From positions 186,001 to 250,000 of the forward strand of contig NZ_JAOZEW010000004.1 in assembly GCF_025847235.1 (NCBI RefSeq): a stretch of DNA of 64,000 bases, given 5' to 3'. This document shows positions 1 through 8,764 of the stretch, one piece after another. This stretch comes from Flavobacterium shii. GTDB taxonomy: Bacteria; Bacteroidota; Bacteroidia; Flavobacteriales; Flavobacteriaceae. The translations under genes and the position numbers were made by a program. Under the pieces are notes generated by a model. That model did no database searches and was not told the DNA's origin. It was given only the letters and a program-made list of their open reading frames with translations. Within the stretch, counting starts at the first letter, position 1, and each line of letters starts with the position of its first letter.

Positions 1-736
1 TAGCAAAATAGGCCTTTTTTAATTCAAGATTTTCTTTCTTTTTGTATATATTCCCCAAAAGATAAGCAATCATGGCGTATTGCGGATTCTCAGGATTTGT
101 TTGCTTCAATAAATGAATCAATTCCTTCTCGGTACTATCAATTTTCCCATCAGAAATATTCTTTTCTGCCAGAACAATTTTGTATTTCAGCGATTGGGGA
201 TTTAGTGTTGCAAATAAAGAATCACGATACTTTTCGGATTGCTCTACATACGCAGGATTATAACTATTTGTTAAATAATGCGAGAAAAACTCGCGATATC
301 CTTCATAGTAATCCGAAAGTAATTGTTGTGGTAAGAGTTTTTTATTTATGCTTTTCAGAATTTCTTCAGACTCTCGATATCTTCCCGATGAGGAATATAG
401 ATTTGCCAATTGCAGTTGAGCAGTTTCTTCTAAATATAAATTATGAAGTTTATTGGCTAATGTTAGATTTTTCCTGACATAGAAAATAGCCGAATCCGAA
501 TTGAATTTTTGGTATTCTTTATATAAGCTTTTATTATAATCATATTCTTGATAATCGCTTAAATCAGATGATTTTATCTTCTTAAAATTGGCAATTCGTT
601 CTTCTTTAAGCTGTACGTATTTCTGTTTATTTTTTAAAGCTAAGTCTAAATTTACAAAAATTGTATCTGCCCCGTTTCCAGCACATACCGGATAGCACAC
701 TATAACGAGAAAAAGAAACAAAAGACTATTTTTCAA
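1..736 (-). CDS. DUF6377-family TPR regulator, N-terminal part (runs off window)
   Basis: An open frame on the minus strand runs from a TTG at 734-736 to the window edge, 245 codons without a stop. An in-frame stop lies just upstream of the TTG with no ATG between, so TTG is the likely start. The protein begins with a signal peptide (MKNSLLFLFLVIV...) and continues with a helical region rich in Lys and Glu. The pattern YVQLKEERI...EYQKFNSDSAIFY and TPR-like helices is typical of Bacteroidota DUF6377 proteins, usually about 500-560 residues with a later membrane segment and a C-terminal HTH. Those later parts lie outside the window. Function is not known; a membrane-tethered transcriptional regulator is the family-level inference. 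Confidence 0.75.
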   Translation of the reverse strand, partial: MKNSLLFLFLVIVCYPVCAGNGADTIFVNLDLALKNKQKYVQLKEERIANFKKIKSSDLSDYQEYDYNKSLYKEYQKFNSDSAIFYVRKNLTLANKLHNLYLEETAQLQLANLYSSSGRYRESEEILKSINKKLLPQQLLSDYYEGYREFFSHYLTNSYNPAYVEQSEKYRDSLFATLNPQSLKYKIVLAEKNISDGKIDSTEKELIHLLKQTNPENPQYAMIAYLLGNIYKKKENLELKKAYFA

Positions 737-956
737 AACTGTTTTTAAAATAAATAATTATGACAGCCAAAGATAGTAAAGTGCAACTAAAGAAATATAT
801 TTTTTAAAGGTTCTAAGAGACTAAGATTCTAAGGCACGAAGAAACTTTACGAACTTCGCATAAATCTTTGCTTACTTTGCAGTTAATTCTAATATATAAA
901 CAAAAAAAGCATCCGACAATGCGGATGCTTTTATTTATTTTGAAAAGAGTATTTTT
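737..956. other. Intergenic, low-complexity
   Basis: No gene is seen. Around 800-890 lies a degenerate string of the kind common between flavobacterial genes (actttacgaacttcgc, aaatctttgcttactttgcag), probably decayed repeat material. A terminator hairpin occupies the right end. Confidence 0.4.
905..932 (-). terminator. Rho-independent terminator of the beta-barrel gene
   Basis: AAAAGCATCCG (905-915) and CGGATGCTTTT (922-932) form an 11-bp perfect stem with a 6-nt loop. It lies 25 bases past the stop of the minus-strand gene at 957. A/T runs on both sides mean it could act in both directions. Confidence 0.75.
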
Positions 957-1574
957 CTATTTGAAATTAAAGCTAAATACAGCTCCTAACCCAAACTGAT
1001 AAGAAGCTACATAATCGGTTACAGCTACCGGACCATAATAATATGTCCAATAATAGCTATTTCCTACCGCAGTGCTCATAGATTGTAAGTAGGCATTTAG
1101 GTTTACTGATAGTAATGAACTTGTTCTTAGTTTTACACCAGCTTTAATATCCCAAGCAAAATTAGTATCGCTACCATTTCGTGGTATATTGACAATACCA
1201 ACCCCAAGACCTCCTCCTAAATAAGGAGAAACATTAGATGAACCTGTATCAAAATAGTAAGTTCCTTCGCCAATAATGAAGTTAAAAGTTGATTTATCAT
1301 CGCCAGGGTTAATTTGATTTCCTGATATGTATATAGGTAAATCAACTTTTTGTCTTAAATATTTTAACTCGACAGAAGCGTTCTTTGTAATAAAATACTC
1401 AAGACCTGCGCCATATTCAAATCCATCTCCTACTTCTCCAGAGGAATTATAATACGTTACTTTATCAGAAAAAGTATACCCTCCATATAGATTAAGAGAA
1501 AAGGAATTTGCATCCTGGGCTTTCATACCCATTGATACTAAAAAAACAACGAGTAACAGACTGTAATGTTTCAT
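957..1574 (-). CDS. Outer-membrane beta-barrel protein (porin-like family)
   Basis: A 205-residue protein with a cleavable signal peptide ending near MKAQ (about residue 20). Alternating hydrophobic/polar strands follow, with Gly/Tyr-rich turns (LNLYGGYTF, FEYGAGLEYFI, PYLGGGLGVGI), and the end is aromatic (FGLGAVFSFNFK). These features and the length fit the 8-stranded outer membrane beta-barrel (OMP_b-brl) family. It is predicted to sit in the outer membrane; the substrate is unknown. The gene stands alone, with its own terminator hairpin downstream. Confidence 0.75.
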   Translation of the reverse strand: MKHYSLLLVVFLVSMGMKAQDANSFSLNLYGGYTFSDKVTYYNSSGEVGDGFEYGAGLEYFITKNASVELKYLRQKVDLPIYISGNQINPGDDKSTFNFIIGEGTYYFDTGSSNVSPYLGGGLGVGIVNIPRNGSDTNFAWDIKAGVKLRTSSLLSVNLNAYLQSMSTAVGNSYYWTYYYGPVAVTDYVASYQFGLGAVFSFNFK

Positions 1575-1864
1575 AATTTTGTTTATTAAATAGATTATTA
1601 TTTATTCAGTTTTGGGACTTATAATTTTAGATTGTTAAAATTAATCTTACTTTTTTAACATACCTAGTTTTCTAAAATAAGTCCGTTCCAAATTCTAAAA
1701 TGAAACAGAATTAATGCAACAAGTGAGGGAAAATCTACACAAAATCTAAATTTTAAACACTTTAAAAATTTGCAATAAAAAAAAGAGGCTGTTAATTCTT
1801 TTTGTAATTATTGAGAAATGCTAATAATTTATAACTTCGTTTTATCAAAAAAAAACAATCAACA

Positions 1865-2407
1865 ATGCACAAAGTGAATTTTCTTGCGCTCATATTCCCT
1901 TTGCTATCGGCAATTATGTTAATAAAAAACGGAAAATCACAACCAAATCATCATTCGAATACTAAAACAAACCAAACGGTTATTGAGCAAAAAACGAAGG
2001 ATCAAGATCAGGAAAATGCAAAAAAATGGTTGATAAAAGCTATTGAAATTAATTTTAATAAAGAAACTTTTGAAATGAGTGATATCACAACCAAAACCTA
2101 TGCAGAATATAAAAGCGATGCAATAAATATAGAATACGATAATGGCTTAACAAATGAGACCTTTAAAAAGAAATGGAAAAATACATTTGATACTAAATAT
2201 GTTGGTACAGAAGGTTTTCTTATTCCAACACAAGATTATGGAAAAATAAAAGTGATGAGTTGTAAATTTTTATCGGTAACTAAGGACAAAGCATATATTT
2301 TTGAAACCATCGTTAGAGATCTTACTTATAAACATAGCTATAAAAGAGATATAAAGGTTATTCATTCCGGTAAATCATTTTTAATAGCCGATGTAAAAGA
2401 ATATTAA
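1865..2407 (+). CDS. Hypothetical exported protein
   Basis: 180 residues. A short hydrophobic N-terminus (FLALIFPLLSAIML) acts as a signal peptide or anchor. A polar Asn/Gln/Lys-rich linker follows (about residues 25-60), then a small mixed alpha/beta domain with YAEYKSDAINIEYD, GTEGFLIPTQDYGKIK and KDIKVIHSGKSFLIADVKEY-like strands. I do not recognise the family. It precedes the response-regulator operon by about 120 bases, with a short repeat and a putative regulator site between, so it is probably not in that operon. Confidence 0.6.
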   Translation: MHKVNFLALIFPLLSAIMLIKNGKSQPNHHSNTKTNQTVIEQKTKDQDQENAKKWLIKAIEINFNKETFEMSDITTKTYAEYKSDAINIEYDNGLTNETFKKKWKNTFDTKYVGTEGFLIPTQDYGKIKVMSCKFLSVTKDKAYIFETIVRDLTYKHSYKRDIKVIHSGKSFLIADVKEY

Positions 2408-2428
2408 AAAAGCTAAACCCTTTTAAAT

Positions 2429-2454
2429 CTTATATTTCCTTAAATAACTTATAT
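2429..2454. repeat. Single copy of the cttatatttccttaaataa repeat
   Basis: This copy matches the tandem copies at 18568-18612 over 26 bases, including the following cttatat. It lies in the short gap after the exported protein. It looks like a dispersed intergenic motif rather than a coding or operator sequence. Confidence 0.5.
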
Positions 2455-2490
2455 AGTTTAATTATATAAAAAACGAACCAAAATCATAAA

Positions 2491-2509
2491 TTCAGATTTC
2501 ATTCAGAAT
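2491..2509 (+). promoter_or_regulatory. Putative OmpR-type direct-repeat site S1
   Basis: TTCAGATTTCATTCAGAAT contains two TTCAGA half-sites spaced 11 bases apart, one helical turn, as OmpR/PhoB-family regulators bind. It ends 19 bases before the response-regulator ATG, suggesting autoregulation. Related 19-mers occur at 4465, 7695 and (minus strand) 25841. Confidence 0.45.
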
Positions 2510-2528
2510 TGAATTGCTAAATTGCGGT

Positions 2529-3206
2529 ATGAAAATTTTGATAATAGAAGACGAACTGGAAATAGCTGCGAATATAAAGGGCTATTTTAAACCCAATGGT
2601 ATTCAATGTGAAACCTCGGGAACATATAAAGATGCTCTTGATAAAATCAATAATTATGATTATGATTGTGTATTATTGGACTTAATGCTTCCTGATGGGG
2701 ATGGATTTGATATACTAAAAGAATTAAAAAAAAGAAATAAAACCGAAGGCGTTATTATTATTTCTGCCAAAGAAACATTGGATACCCGAATCGAAGGATT
2801 TAATCTTGGTGCCGATGATTATTTAACAAAGCCATTTCACTTATCTGAATTACTTGTAAGGATTCAGGCGCTTATAAGACGCAAAAATTTTAAAGGCAAT
2901 AATAATGTTGTCTTTAATGAGATTGTCATCGATATCCTCTCCAAAACTGTAACTGTAAATAACACGAAGCTGGATATCACAAAAAAAGAAATTGATTTAT
3001 TACTTTTTTTAATCGGTAATGAAAATAAAGTTCTTTCCAAGGGCGCCATAGCCGAACATCTTTCGGGAGATATGGCAGATATGCTCGATAATCATGATTT
3101 TGTTTATGCACATATAAAGAATTTAAAAAAGAAACTAAGCCATGCCGGAAGTGGCGATTATATAAAAACAATCTACGGTTTAGGATACAAATGGGACAAT
3201 GAATAA
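2529..3206 (+). CDS. OmpR-family response regulator
   Basis: 225 residues from ATG 2529; a TTG five codons upstream (2514) is a less likely start. The receiver domain has the acidic pair IIEDE, phospho-acceptor Asp51 in LLDLMLPDGDG, and the conserved Lys in YLTKPF. The C-terminal winged helix (about residues 130-225) ends in the family hallmark YIKTIYGLGYKW. The kinase gene starts 8 bases inside its end, so the two are translationally coupled. It probably controls the PepSY-like gene and other genes carrying the TTCAGA direct repeat, including itself; that link is inferred from the sites only. Confidence 0.93.
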   Translation: MKILIIEDELEIAANIKGYFKPNGIQCETSGTYKDALDKINNYDYDCVLLDLMLPDGDGFDILKELKKRNKTEGVIIISAKETLDTRIEGFNLGADDYLTKPFHLSELLVRIQALIRRKNFKGNNNVVFNEIVIDILSKTVTVNNTKLDITKKEIDLLLFLIGNENKVLSKGAIAEHLSGDMADMLDNHDFVYAHIKNLKKKLSHAGSGDYIKTIYGLGYKWDNE

Positions 3207-4461
3207 AAAACTTTTAAATAAAACTACAACGACATTTTTGATATTTTCAGTTTTTGTACTGTTAATATCAGTTCCCGTTTTTTATTATATTACTGAGCGT
3301 TTGTATATAGAGGAAACCGACGAGACACTGGCTTTGCACAGAGATGAATTCTTAAAAAATAAGTTACCAAAATTTGATGCTAAAGATATCGCATTATGGA
3401 ATAAATACAATCGAAACGTTCAAATTTTCCCCAAGCATATTGTTACCAAAGACAGTCTTTTTAGTAAAGTATACTTTGATGAACTAGAGAATGAAAATGA
3501 ACCTTACAGAGAACTAAACACACCAATATTAATCAAAGGACAGCCGTATACATACGTAGGCAGAACTAATCTTATTGAGAAAGAAGATCTGATTATAAGT
3601 ATTGCCATGTTGTTTTTGGTCGTAATTATCATTCTACTTCTAGGAATATTAATCATTACCAAAATCTCCTCCCGAAAACTTTGGAAACCTTTTTACGATA
3701 CACTGGACCAAATTCAGGGATTTGAAATCGATAAGAACAAAAAACCTCATTTTATGGATACGGATGTAGAGGAATTTAACCGTCTCAATAAAAGTCTTAA
3801 CCGTCTTATCGAAAAAAATACCGATATTTATAATAATCAAAGAGAATTTGTCGAGAATGCAGCTCATGAATTGCAAACACCATTGGCACTTTTTCAAACA
3901 AAAATAGATACACTTTTTCAGCTTGACGTAACCAAAGATCAGTCACAAGTTTTAAGTTCTCTCAACAAAGATGTTTCCAGACTAAACAGGCTGAACAAAA
4001 ATTTATTATTGCTCTCTAAAATCGAAAATGGAAATTATCCGGACAAAGAACCCATTATTATAAATGAGTATTTAAAGAAACATCTTGAGTTTTTTACAGA
4101 ACAAGCAAAAGCTAAAAACTTAAATATTGTTATCGAATATACCGAGAAACTAAAAATAGAAGGCAATCCATCATTGACCGAAGTACTTATTAATAATTTA
4201 TTTCTAAATGCTATTCGACACAATAATAAAAACGGAAAAATCATTATTACAATTACAAGCGATTCTATAACGTTCTTAAATACAGGGCAAGAAACAGCAT
4301 TGATCGTAGACAAATTATTTAATCGATTCTCCAAATCAAATCCTTCATCGCAAGGAAATGGACTGGGAATGGCAATTATAAAAAAGATAACAGAGATAAG
4401 TCACTGGAAAATTAGCTATGCTTTCGACAATAATTTACACTGTTTTACAGTTAAATTTTAA
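3199..4461 (+). CDS. Sensor histidine kinase
   Basis: 420 residues. Transmembrane segments lie at about 11-31 and 132-154 around a roughly 100-residue periplasmic sensor. The HisKA domain carries phospho-acceptor His223 in AAHELQTP. An N-box (NNLFLNAIRHN) and G2-box (GNGLGMAI) are present. The G1 box reads FLNTGQ, with Asn where DxG is usual; this occurs in some Bacteroidota kinases and probably does not abolish activity. There is no separate HAMP signature beyond the short juxtamembrane region. It overlaps the response regulator, its certain partner. PepSY-like and TonB-receptor genes follow, suggesting an envelope signal. Confidence 0.92.
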   Translation: MNKKLLNKTTTTFLIFSVFVLLISVPVFYYITERLYIEETDETLALHRDEFLKNKLPKFDAKDIALWNKYNRNVQIFPKHIVTKDSLFSKVYFDELENENEPYRELNTPILIKGQPYTYVGRTNLIEKEDLIISIAMLFLVVIIILLLGILIITKISSRKLWKPFYDTLDQIQGFEIDKNKKPHFMDTDVEEFNRLNKSLNRLIEKNTDIYNNQREFVENAAHELQTPLALFQTKIDTLFQLDVTKDQSQVLSSLNKDVSRLNRLNKNLLLLSKIENGNYPDKEPIIINEYLKKHLEFFTEQAKAKNLNIVIEYTEKLKIEGNPSLTEVLINNLFLNAIRHNNKNGKIIITITSDSITFLNTGQETALIVDKLFNRFSKSNPSSQGNGLGMAIIKKITEISHWKISYAFDNNLHCFTVKF

Positions 4462-4464
4462 AAA

Positions 4465-4483
4465 TTCAAACTTCCTACAGAAT
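4465..4483 (+). promoter_or_regulatory. Putative OmpR-type direct-repeat site S2
   Basis: TTCAAACTTCCTACAGAAT matches site S1 at 15 of 19 positions, with the half-sites again 11 bases apart. It lies 54 bases upstream of the PepSY-like gene and right after the kinase stop, so it could drive that gene separately from the operon. Confidence 0.4.
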
Positions 4484-4536
4484 CTAAGTTTAATTTTGTC
4501 TCAGATAATTTTTCATTAATTAAAAACTTAAAAGAA

Positions 4537-4965
4537 ATGAAAACATTAATAACAACAGTATTTACAATATTAATTTCTGCCTTTGCAATGGCTCAGGATT
4601 TAGATCCTAAAAGTGTTCCAGGTATTGTAAAATCAACGATTTTATTAAAATTCCCAGATGCTACGAACGTAAAATGGGAAAAAGAAAAAGATAATTACGA
4701 AGCATCATTCACAATTGATAATAAGAAACAATCCGCTTTAGTAGACAGTTCCGGAAATCTTCTCCAATCCGAAATTCAAATAACAGCTGGACAATTACCG
4801 AATGGCATTATACAATATGTAAAATCCAATTATCGTCGTAAAAAAGTTAAAGACATTACTAAAATCACGGAACCAACTGGTAAAGTATATTTTGAGGTAG
4901 AAATTTATAAAAAGGACTTAATATTCGACCATAAAGGGAACTTTATAAAAGAGGTTATGGAATAA
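4537..4965 (+). CDS. PepSY-like (DUF2874) periplasmic protein
   Basis: 142 residues. The signal peptide is cleaved after AMAQ (about residue 19). Two PepSY-like repeats follow, each with the pattern FPDA..VKWEKEKDNYEASF...ALVDSSGNL and YFEVEIYKKDLIFDHKGNF. This matches the Bacteroidota PepSY-like/BLIP-like family, commonly encoded beside two-component systems and thought to bind a ligand or modulate the kinase in the periplasm. Its position just after the kinase and behind a site resembling the regulator's own suggests a target and accessory of this system. Confidence 0.8.
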   Translation: MKTLITTVFTILISAFAMAQDLDPKSVPGIVKSTILLKFPDATNVKWEKEKDNYEASFTIDNKKQSALVDSSGNLLQSEIQITAGQLPNGIIQYVKSNYRRKKVKDITKITEPTGKVYFEVEIYKKDLIFDHKGNFIKEVME

Positions 4966-5147
4966 AAACATATGTCTTTCGTCTTTCGACAATGTATCAA
5001 AATCCCAATGGTATAGATACATTTTAATCTGAAATACATTTTTAAAATACACTTATAAAAAAGCTATATAGAGTAAAATCTATAATTAGTACTGCATTTT
5101 TACGTGCCTAATTTTTTCGGGCAAAACAATCAATTAAATAAAATACA

Positions 5148-7562
5148 ATGAAGAAAAAGATATTATTTTTACTGACTTTGATACTGTTTATAGTCTCAAA
5201 AGCAACTGCTCAAACCAAATCGGTCACTATTTCGGGAATGATAAAAGACAAGAGTTTAAAGACTTCTGTTCCTTATGTAAATATTGTTTTAAAATCATCT
5301 GCTAATCAAAAATTTATTGCAGGTACTGTAAGTAATGAAGAAGGACGTTTTACTTTTTCTAGTATTAACTCTGGGAATTATATTTTGGAAATTAGTTTTG
5401 TAGGATATAAAACCAAAACACAGTCACTATTTGTAGGTTCATTATCGGACTTTTTGGATTTATCAAATATAGAACTTGAGGAAGATATAAATACGCTGAA
5501 TGAAGTTGTCATAACAACCTCCAAAGCTGATGCTGTAAGTGCCAAAATGGATAAAAAAGTCTTTTCGGTAGCCGATAATATTACCCAAAGTGGTGGTTCG
5601 GTATTACAATCCATGCAAAGCTTACCAGGTGTTACTGTTCAGGATGGCAAAGTACAGTTGCGAGGTAATGATAAGGTTATGGTTCTTATAGACGGAAAAC
5701 AAACGGCTTTAACGGGTTTTGGAAGTCAATCGGGATTGGATAATATACCGGCATCTGCAATAGAAAAAATAGAAATCATAAATAATCCTTCGTCCAAATT
5801 TGATGCAAATGGTAATGCGGGAATTATCAATATTATTTACAAAAAGAACAAACAGGAAGGTTTTAACGGGAAAGTTGGTATCGCTTCTGGATACGGTGCT
5901 TTATGGCAACGAAAAGAAAATCTACCTACTATAAGACCTCAATATCAGGTAACACCAAAGATTAATCCATCGCTTTCGCTGAATTACCGTAAAGACAAAA
6001 TAAATGCCTATTTACAAGCTGATTATTTATATACCGAAACGCTTAATAAAAATGAGTTTGTTACCCGAACTTATGATGATGGTACGATTATAAACCAGCA
6101 AACAAAAAGAAATCGTAATACTCATTTTACAACTGTAAAAACAGGAATAGATTGGAATTATAATGAGCAAAATACCTTTGCTATATCGGGAATGTTTGGA
6201 AGTGAAAAAATTATCGATAATGGTGATGAACCATTCTTTAATCAGGATTATTCTCAACGCCTGCGCTTATGGCAATTTGTAGAAGATGAGTTAAAAACAA
6301 CTGCAATGGTGTCTGCCTCTTATCAGCATAAATTTAAAGAAGCCGGACATAAATTAAACGTTGGAATTAATTATACCTATCACCAAGAAGATGAGAAATA
6401 CTTCTTTGATAATATTATGCCAACCTTTACTGGAAAAGATTCTTTTAAATTACTTTCTGATGAGAAGGTAATCGATATAAACGTAGATTATGTTCAGCCT
6501 TTAAAATACGGTCGTTTTGAAACTGGATTAAAATTCCGAAACAGACAAATCCCTACCAATATGCAATTTTATCCGGGATTAAATTCTCCTTTGGATCCTA
6601 ATGCCGGCGGTTGGGCAACTTACAAAGAAATTATTCCTGCATTGTACGGAAACTACATTTTCGAAAATAATAAAATAGAGGCCGAAGTAGGTCTTCGTAT
6701 GGAGTATGTAAACCTGCAATATGACGTTAATCCCGATCATCCTACCTACAAAAGTGATGGTTATGATTATATACAGCCCTTCCCTAGCGTAAGATTTGGC
6801 TATAAAATTAATGATAAAAACAAGTTGACTGCTTTTTACAATCGCAGAGTCGACAGACCTAGTGAAGTAGATATTCGAATTTTTCCAAAATACGATGATG
6901 CCGAAATTATAAAAGTTGGTAATCCTGCTCTTAAACCACAATTTACAAGTGCATTTGAACTCGGATACAAAACTACAATTGATAAAGGATACTTGTTTAC
7001 ATCGCTTTATCATCGCTTTGTAAATGGTACCATTAGCCGAATTGCAACCACAATTCCCGACAGTAATCTTATTTATAATGTTTTCCAAAACGCAGGCAAA
7101 AGCTCCTCTACAGGTATTGAAATCGTATATTCTAAAGAAGTAAATTCATGGTATACTTTTAATTTAAATGGTAATGGATATCAAAATGAAATAGATGCAT
7201 TTACCGTGACAAATTTATACCCAATTCCAACAACCTATTTTGGAAAAAAACAACAAATTTTTTCTGGAAATGTAAAATGGAATAATACTTTCCTGTTAAA
7301 TAAAACCGTAAGCGGACAATTATCGGCTGTATATCTTGCTCCAGACATTATCCCGCAAGGAAGAATAAACTCTCGTTTCTCGATAGATTTAGGAGTTAAA
7401 AAAACGGTACAGAAAGGAAAAGGCGAAATATTCCTTAATGCTACAGATGTTCTAAATACTCTTGTAATAAAGAAAGAAATTCAAGGAGATGGATTTAGTT
7501 ATAACAATAGTGACTATTATGAAACCCAAGTTGTTCGATTTGGCTACAGCTATAAATTTTAA
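5148..7562 (+). CDS. TonB-dependent receptor with N-terminal carboxypeptidase-regulatory domain
   Basis: 804 residues. A signal peptide ends at about residue 22 (TATAQ). A CarboxypepD_reg-like beta-sandwich (about 27-110; SGMIKDKSLKTSVPYVNIVL) is followed by a plug domain (about 125-235; SGGSVLQSMQSLPGVTV, IEIINNPSSKFDANGNAGIINI) and a long beta-barrel of the OMP_b-brl_3 type ending in VRFGYSYKF. Family members move ligands across the outer membrane using TonB energy, but this subfamily lacks a SusD partner here, so the substrate is unknown. It follows the two-component/PepSY cluster after 180 bases and has a long hairpin terminator. Confidence 0.9.
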   Translation: MKKKILFLLTLILFIVSKATAQTKSVTISGMIKDKSLKTSVPYVNIVLKSSANQKFIAGTVSNEEGRFTFSSINSGNYILEISFVGYKTKTQSLFVGSLSDFLDLSNIELEEDINTLNEVVITTSKADAVSAKMDKKVFSVADNITQSGGSVLQSMQSLPGVTVQDGKVQLRGNDKVMVLIDGKQTALTGFGSQSGLDNIPASAIEKIEIINNPSSKFDANGNAGIINIIYKKNKQEGFNGKVGIASGYGALWQRKENLPTIRPQYQVTPKINPSLSLNYRKDKINAYLQADYLYTETLNKNEFVTRTYDDGTIINQQTKRNRNTHFTTVKTGIDWNYNEQNTFAISGMFGSEKIIDNGDEPFFNQDYSQRLRLWQFVEDELKTTAMVSASYQHKFKEAGHKLNVGINYTYHQEDEKYFFDNIMPTFTGKDSFKLLSDEKVIDINVDYVQPLKYGRFETGLKFRNRQIPTNMQFYPGLNSPLDPNAGGWATYKEIIPALYGNYIFENNKIEAEVGLRMEYVNLQYDVNPDHPTYKSDGYDYIQPFPSVRFGYKINDKNKLTAFYNRRVDRPSEVDIRIFPKYDDAEIIKVGNPALKPQFTSAFELGYKTTIDKGYLFTSLYHRFVNGTISRIATTIPDSNLIYNVFQNAGKSSSTGIEIVYSKEVNSWYTFNLNGNGYQNEIDAFTVTNLYPIPTTYFGKKQQIFSGNVKWNNTFLLNKTVSGQLSAVYLAPDIIPQGRINSRFSIDLGVKKTVQKGKGEIFLNATDVLNTLVIKKEIQGDGFSYNNSDYYETQVVRFGYSYKF

Positions 7563-7585
7563 TACCGCTGCATAATTATTTAAAT

Positions 7586-7637
7586 CTGTTGGGTATAATT
7601 TGTGTTAAATAAAATTTTTACGAATTACACCCAACAG
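7586..7637 (+). terminator. Long-stem hairpin after the TonB receptor
   Basis: CTGTTGGGTATAATTTG (7586-7602) pairs with CGAATTACACCCAACAG (7621-7637): 17 positions with two G-T type differences and an 18-base loop. It lies 24 bases after the receptor stop and is followed by an AT-rich tail, so a terminator or mRNA-protecting stem is likely. Confidence 0.6.
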
Positions 7638-7692
7638 CTTATTTATTACAAGGAATAACTAGAAAAATTGCTTCAAATTAATGGATCCGTAA

Positions 7693-7714
7693 AATTCAGA
7701 ATTAATTCTGAATT
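7693..7714 (+). promoter_or_regulatory. 22-bp perfect palindrome, putative site S4
   Basis: The core ATTCAGAATTAATTCTGAAT (7694-7713) is a perfect palindrome extended by one base pair each side. Bases 7695-7713 also match the S1 direct repeat at 16 of 19 positions. It lies 80 bases before the lipid kinase start, fitting an operator or activator site. Confidence 0.45.
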
Positions 7715-7794
7715 GAGATTGAAACTTTGTTACATTGTATAGGTATAAAATGCTATATTGCTAAATTCTATTCTTATACGCAAATTTTAAAATA

Positions 7795-8676
7795 ATGACA
7801 TACATCCATTTTATAGTTAACCCAATTTCGGGTAATGGAAAACATAATATTTCAGCTTCATTTATTCAGAATTATTTCCCAAAAGATCAATTTAAGATTG
7901 AGATTGATAACACAACACATAAAAAACATGCCATAGCATTAACCAAAGCAGCTGTAGCCAATAAACCTGACTATATCGTAGCTTGTGGTGGAGATGGCAC
8001 GATAAATGAAGTTGCATCCTGTTTAATTGGTACTACTATAAAATTAGGAATTATTCCGGTTGGTTCCGGAAATGGTTTGGCATCAAACTTAAATATCCCA
8101 AGGAATTTTGAGAGAGCTATTGAAATTATCCGAAAAGGGACTGTTTCGTCTATAGATGTAGGTAAAATAAATGATCATTATTTCTTTAGCAATACAGGAA
8201 TTGGAATTGATGCACTAATCATAAAAAAATACGAACACTCTGGAAAACGTACGCTTGTAGCTTATGTAAAAGCTGCTTTATCTTCTAGTTTAGAATTTAA
8301 AACCCGTAAAACGATACTATCGCTGGATGATAAAAAGATAGAGGCTAATCCATTCTTATTATTCATTTCAAACTCTAACGAAATGGGATATAATATGAGT
8401 TTAACGCCAAAAGCAAGTCTTAACGATGGCTGGCTGGATCTAATTGTTGTACCTCAACTATCGTTTATAGAAAAAATGCTTTTAGGTTATCATGTGTTAC
8501 GCAATACAGTTGAAAATTTCAAAAAAGCAAAACATACATTAATTCAGGAATTGACGATAGAAGTACCTGCGGCAATATATCTTGATGCCCAGATAGATGG
8601 TGAATCTTACAATTTTGAAACCAATGTGATTAAAGTATCGATTATTAAAAGCGGGCTTATGGTTATTACGGAGTAA
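7795..8676 (+). CDS. Diacylglycerol kinase-family lipid kinase (YegS/BmrU/LCB5 type)
   Basis: 293 residues, the usual length. The N-terminal DAGK catalytic domain begins HFIVNPISGNGKH and holds the nucleotide-binding signature CGGDGTINEVA (about 62-72) and IPVGSGNGLASNL. The C-terminal beta-sandwich contains LTPKASLNDGWLDLIVV and IYLDAQIDGESY. Family members phosphorylate diacylglycerol or related lipids at the inner face of the cytoplasmic membrane with ATP. It is monocistronic and converges on the ABC exporter operon. The palindrome 80 bases upstream may place it under the nearby two-component system. Confidence 0.9.
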   Translation: MTYIHFIVNPISGNGKHNISASFIQNYFPKDQFKIEIDNTTHKKHAIALTKAAVANKPDYIVACGGDGTINEVASCLIGTTIKLGIIPVGSGNGLASNLNIPRNFERAIEIIRKGTVSSIDVGKINDHYFFSNTGIGIDALIIKKYEHSGKRTLVAYVKAALSSSLEFKTRKTILSLDDKKIEANPFLLFISNSNEMGYNMSLTPKASLNDGWLDLIVVPQLSFIEKMLLGYHVLRNTVENFKKAKHTLIQELTIEVPAAIYLDAQIDGESYNFETNVIKVSIIKSGLMVITE

Positions 8677-8722
8677 TACGAGAATGAGGTTAACAATCTC
8701 TTATTTAATTTTAAGTTTTTGA

Positions 8723-8750
8723 ATTGCCTCCTGCTTTAGCTGGAGGTAAT
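8723..8750. terminator. Hairpin between converging genes
   Basis: ATTGCCTCC (8723-8731) pairs with GGAGGTAAT (8742-8750), and an inner GCT/AGC extends the stem. It sits between the lipid kinase stop and the end of the minus-strand ABC operon. There is no long T-run, so its strength as a terminator is uncertain. Confidence 0.45.
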
Positions 8751-8764
8751 TAACACAAACCATT

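Noticed and set aside
97..477. Plus-strand ORF of 126 codons
   Set aside because: It lies entirely over the minus-strand DUF6377 gene, has no family features and no promoter.
6579..7088. Long minus-strand ORF inside the TonB receptor gene
   Set aside because: Shadow frame of a well-supported beta-barrel gene.
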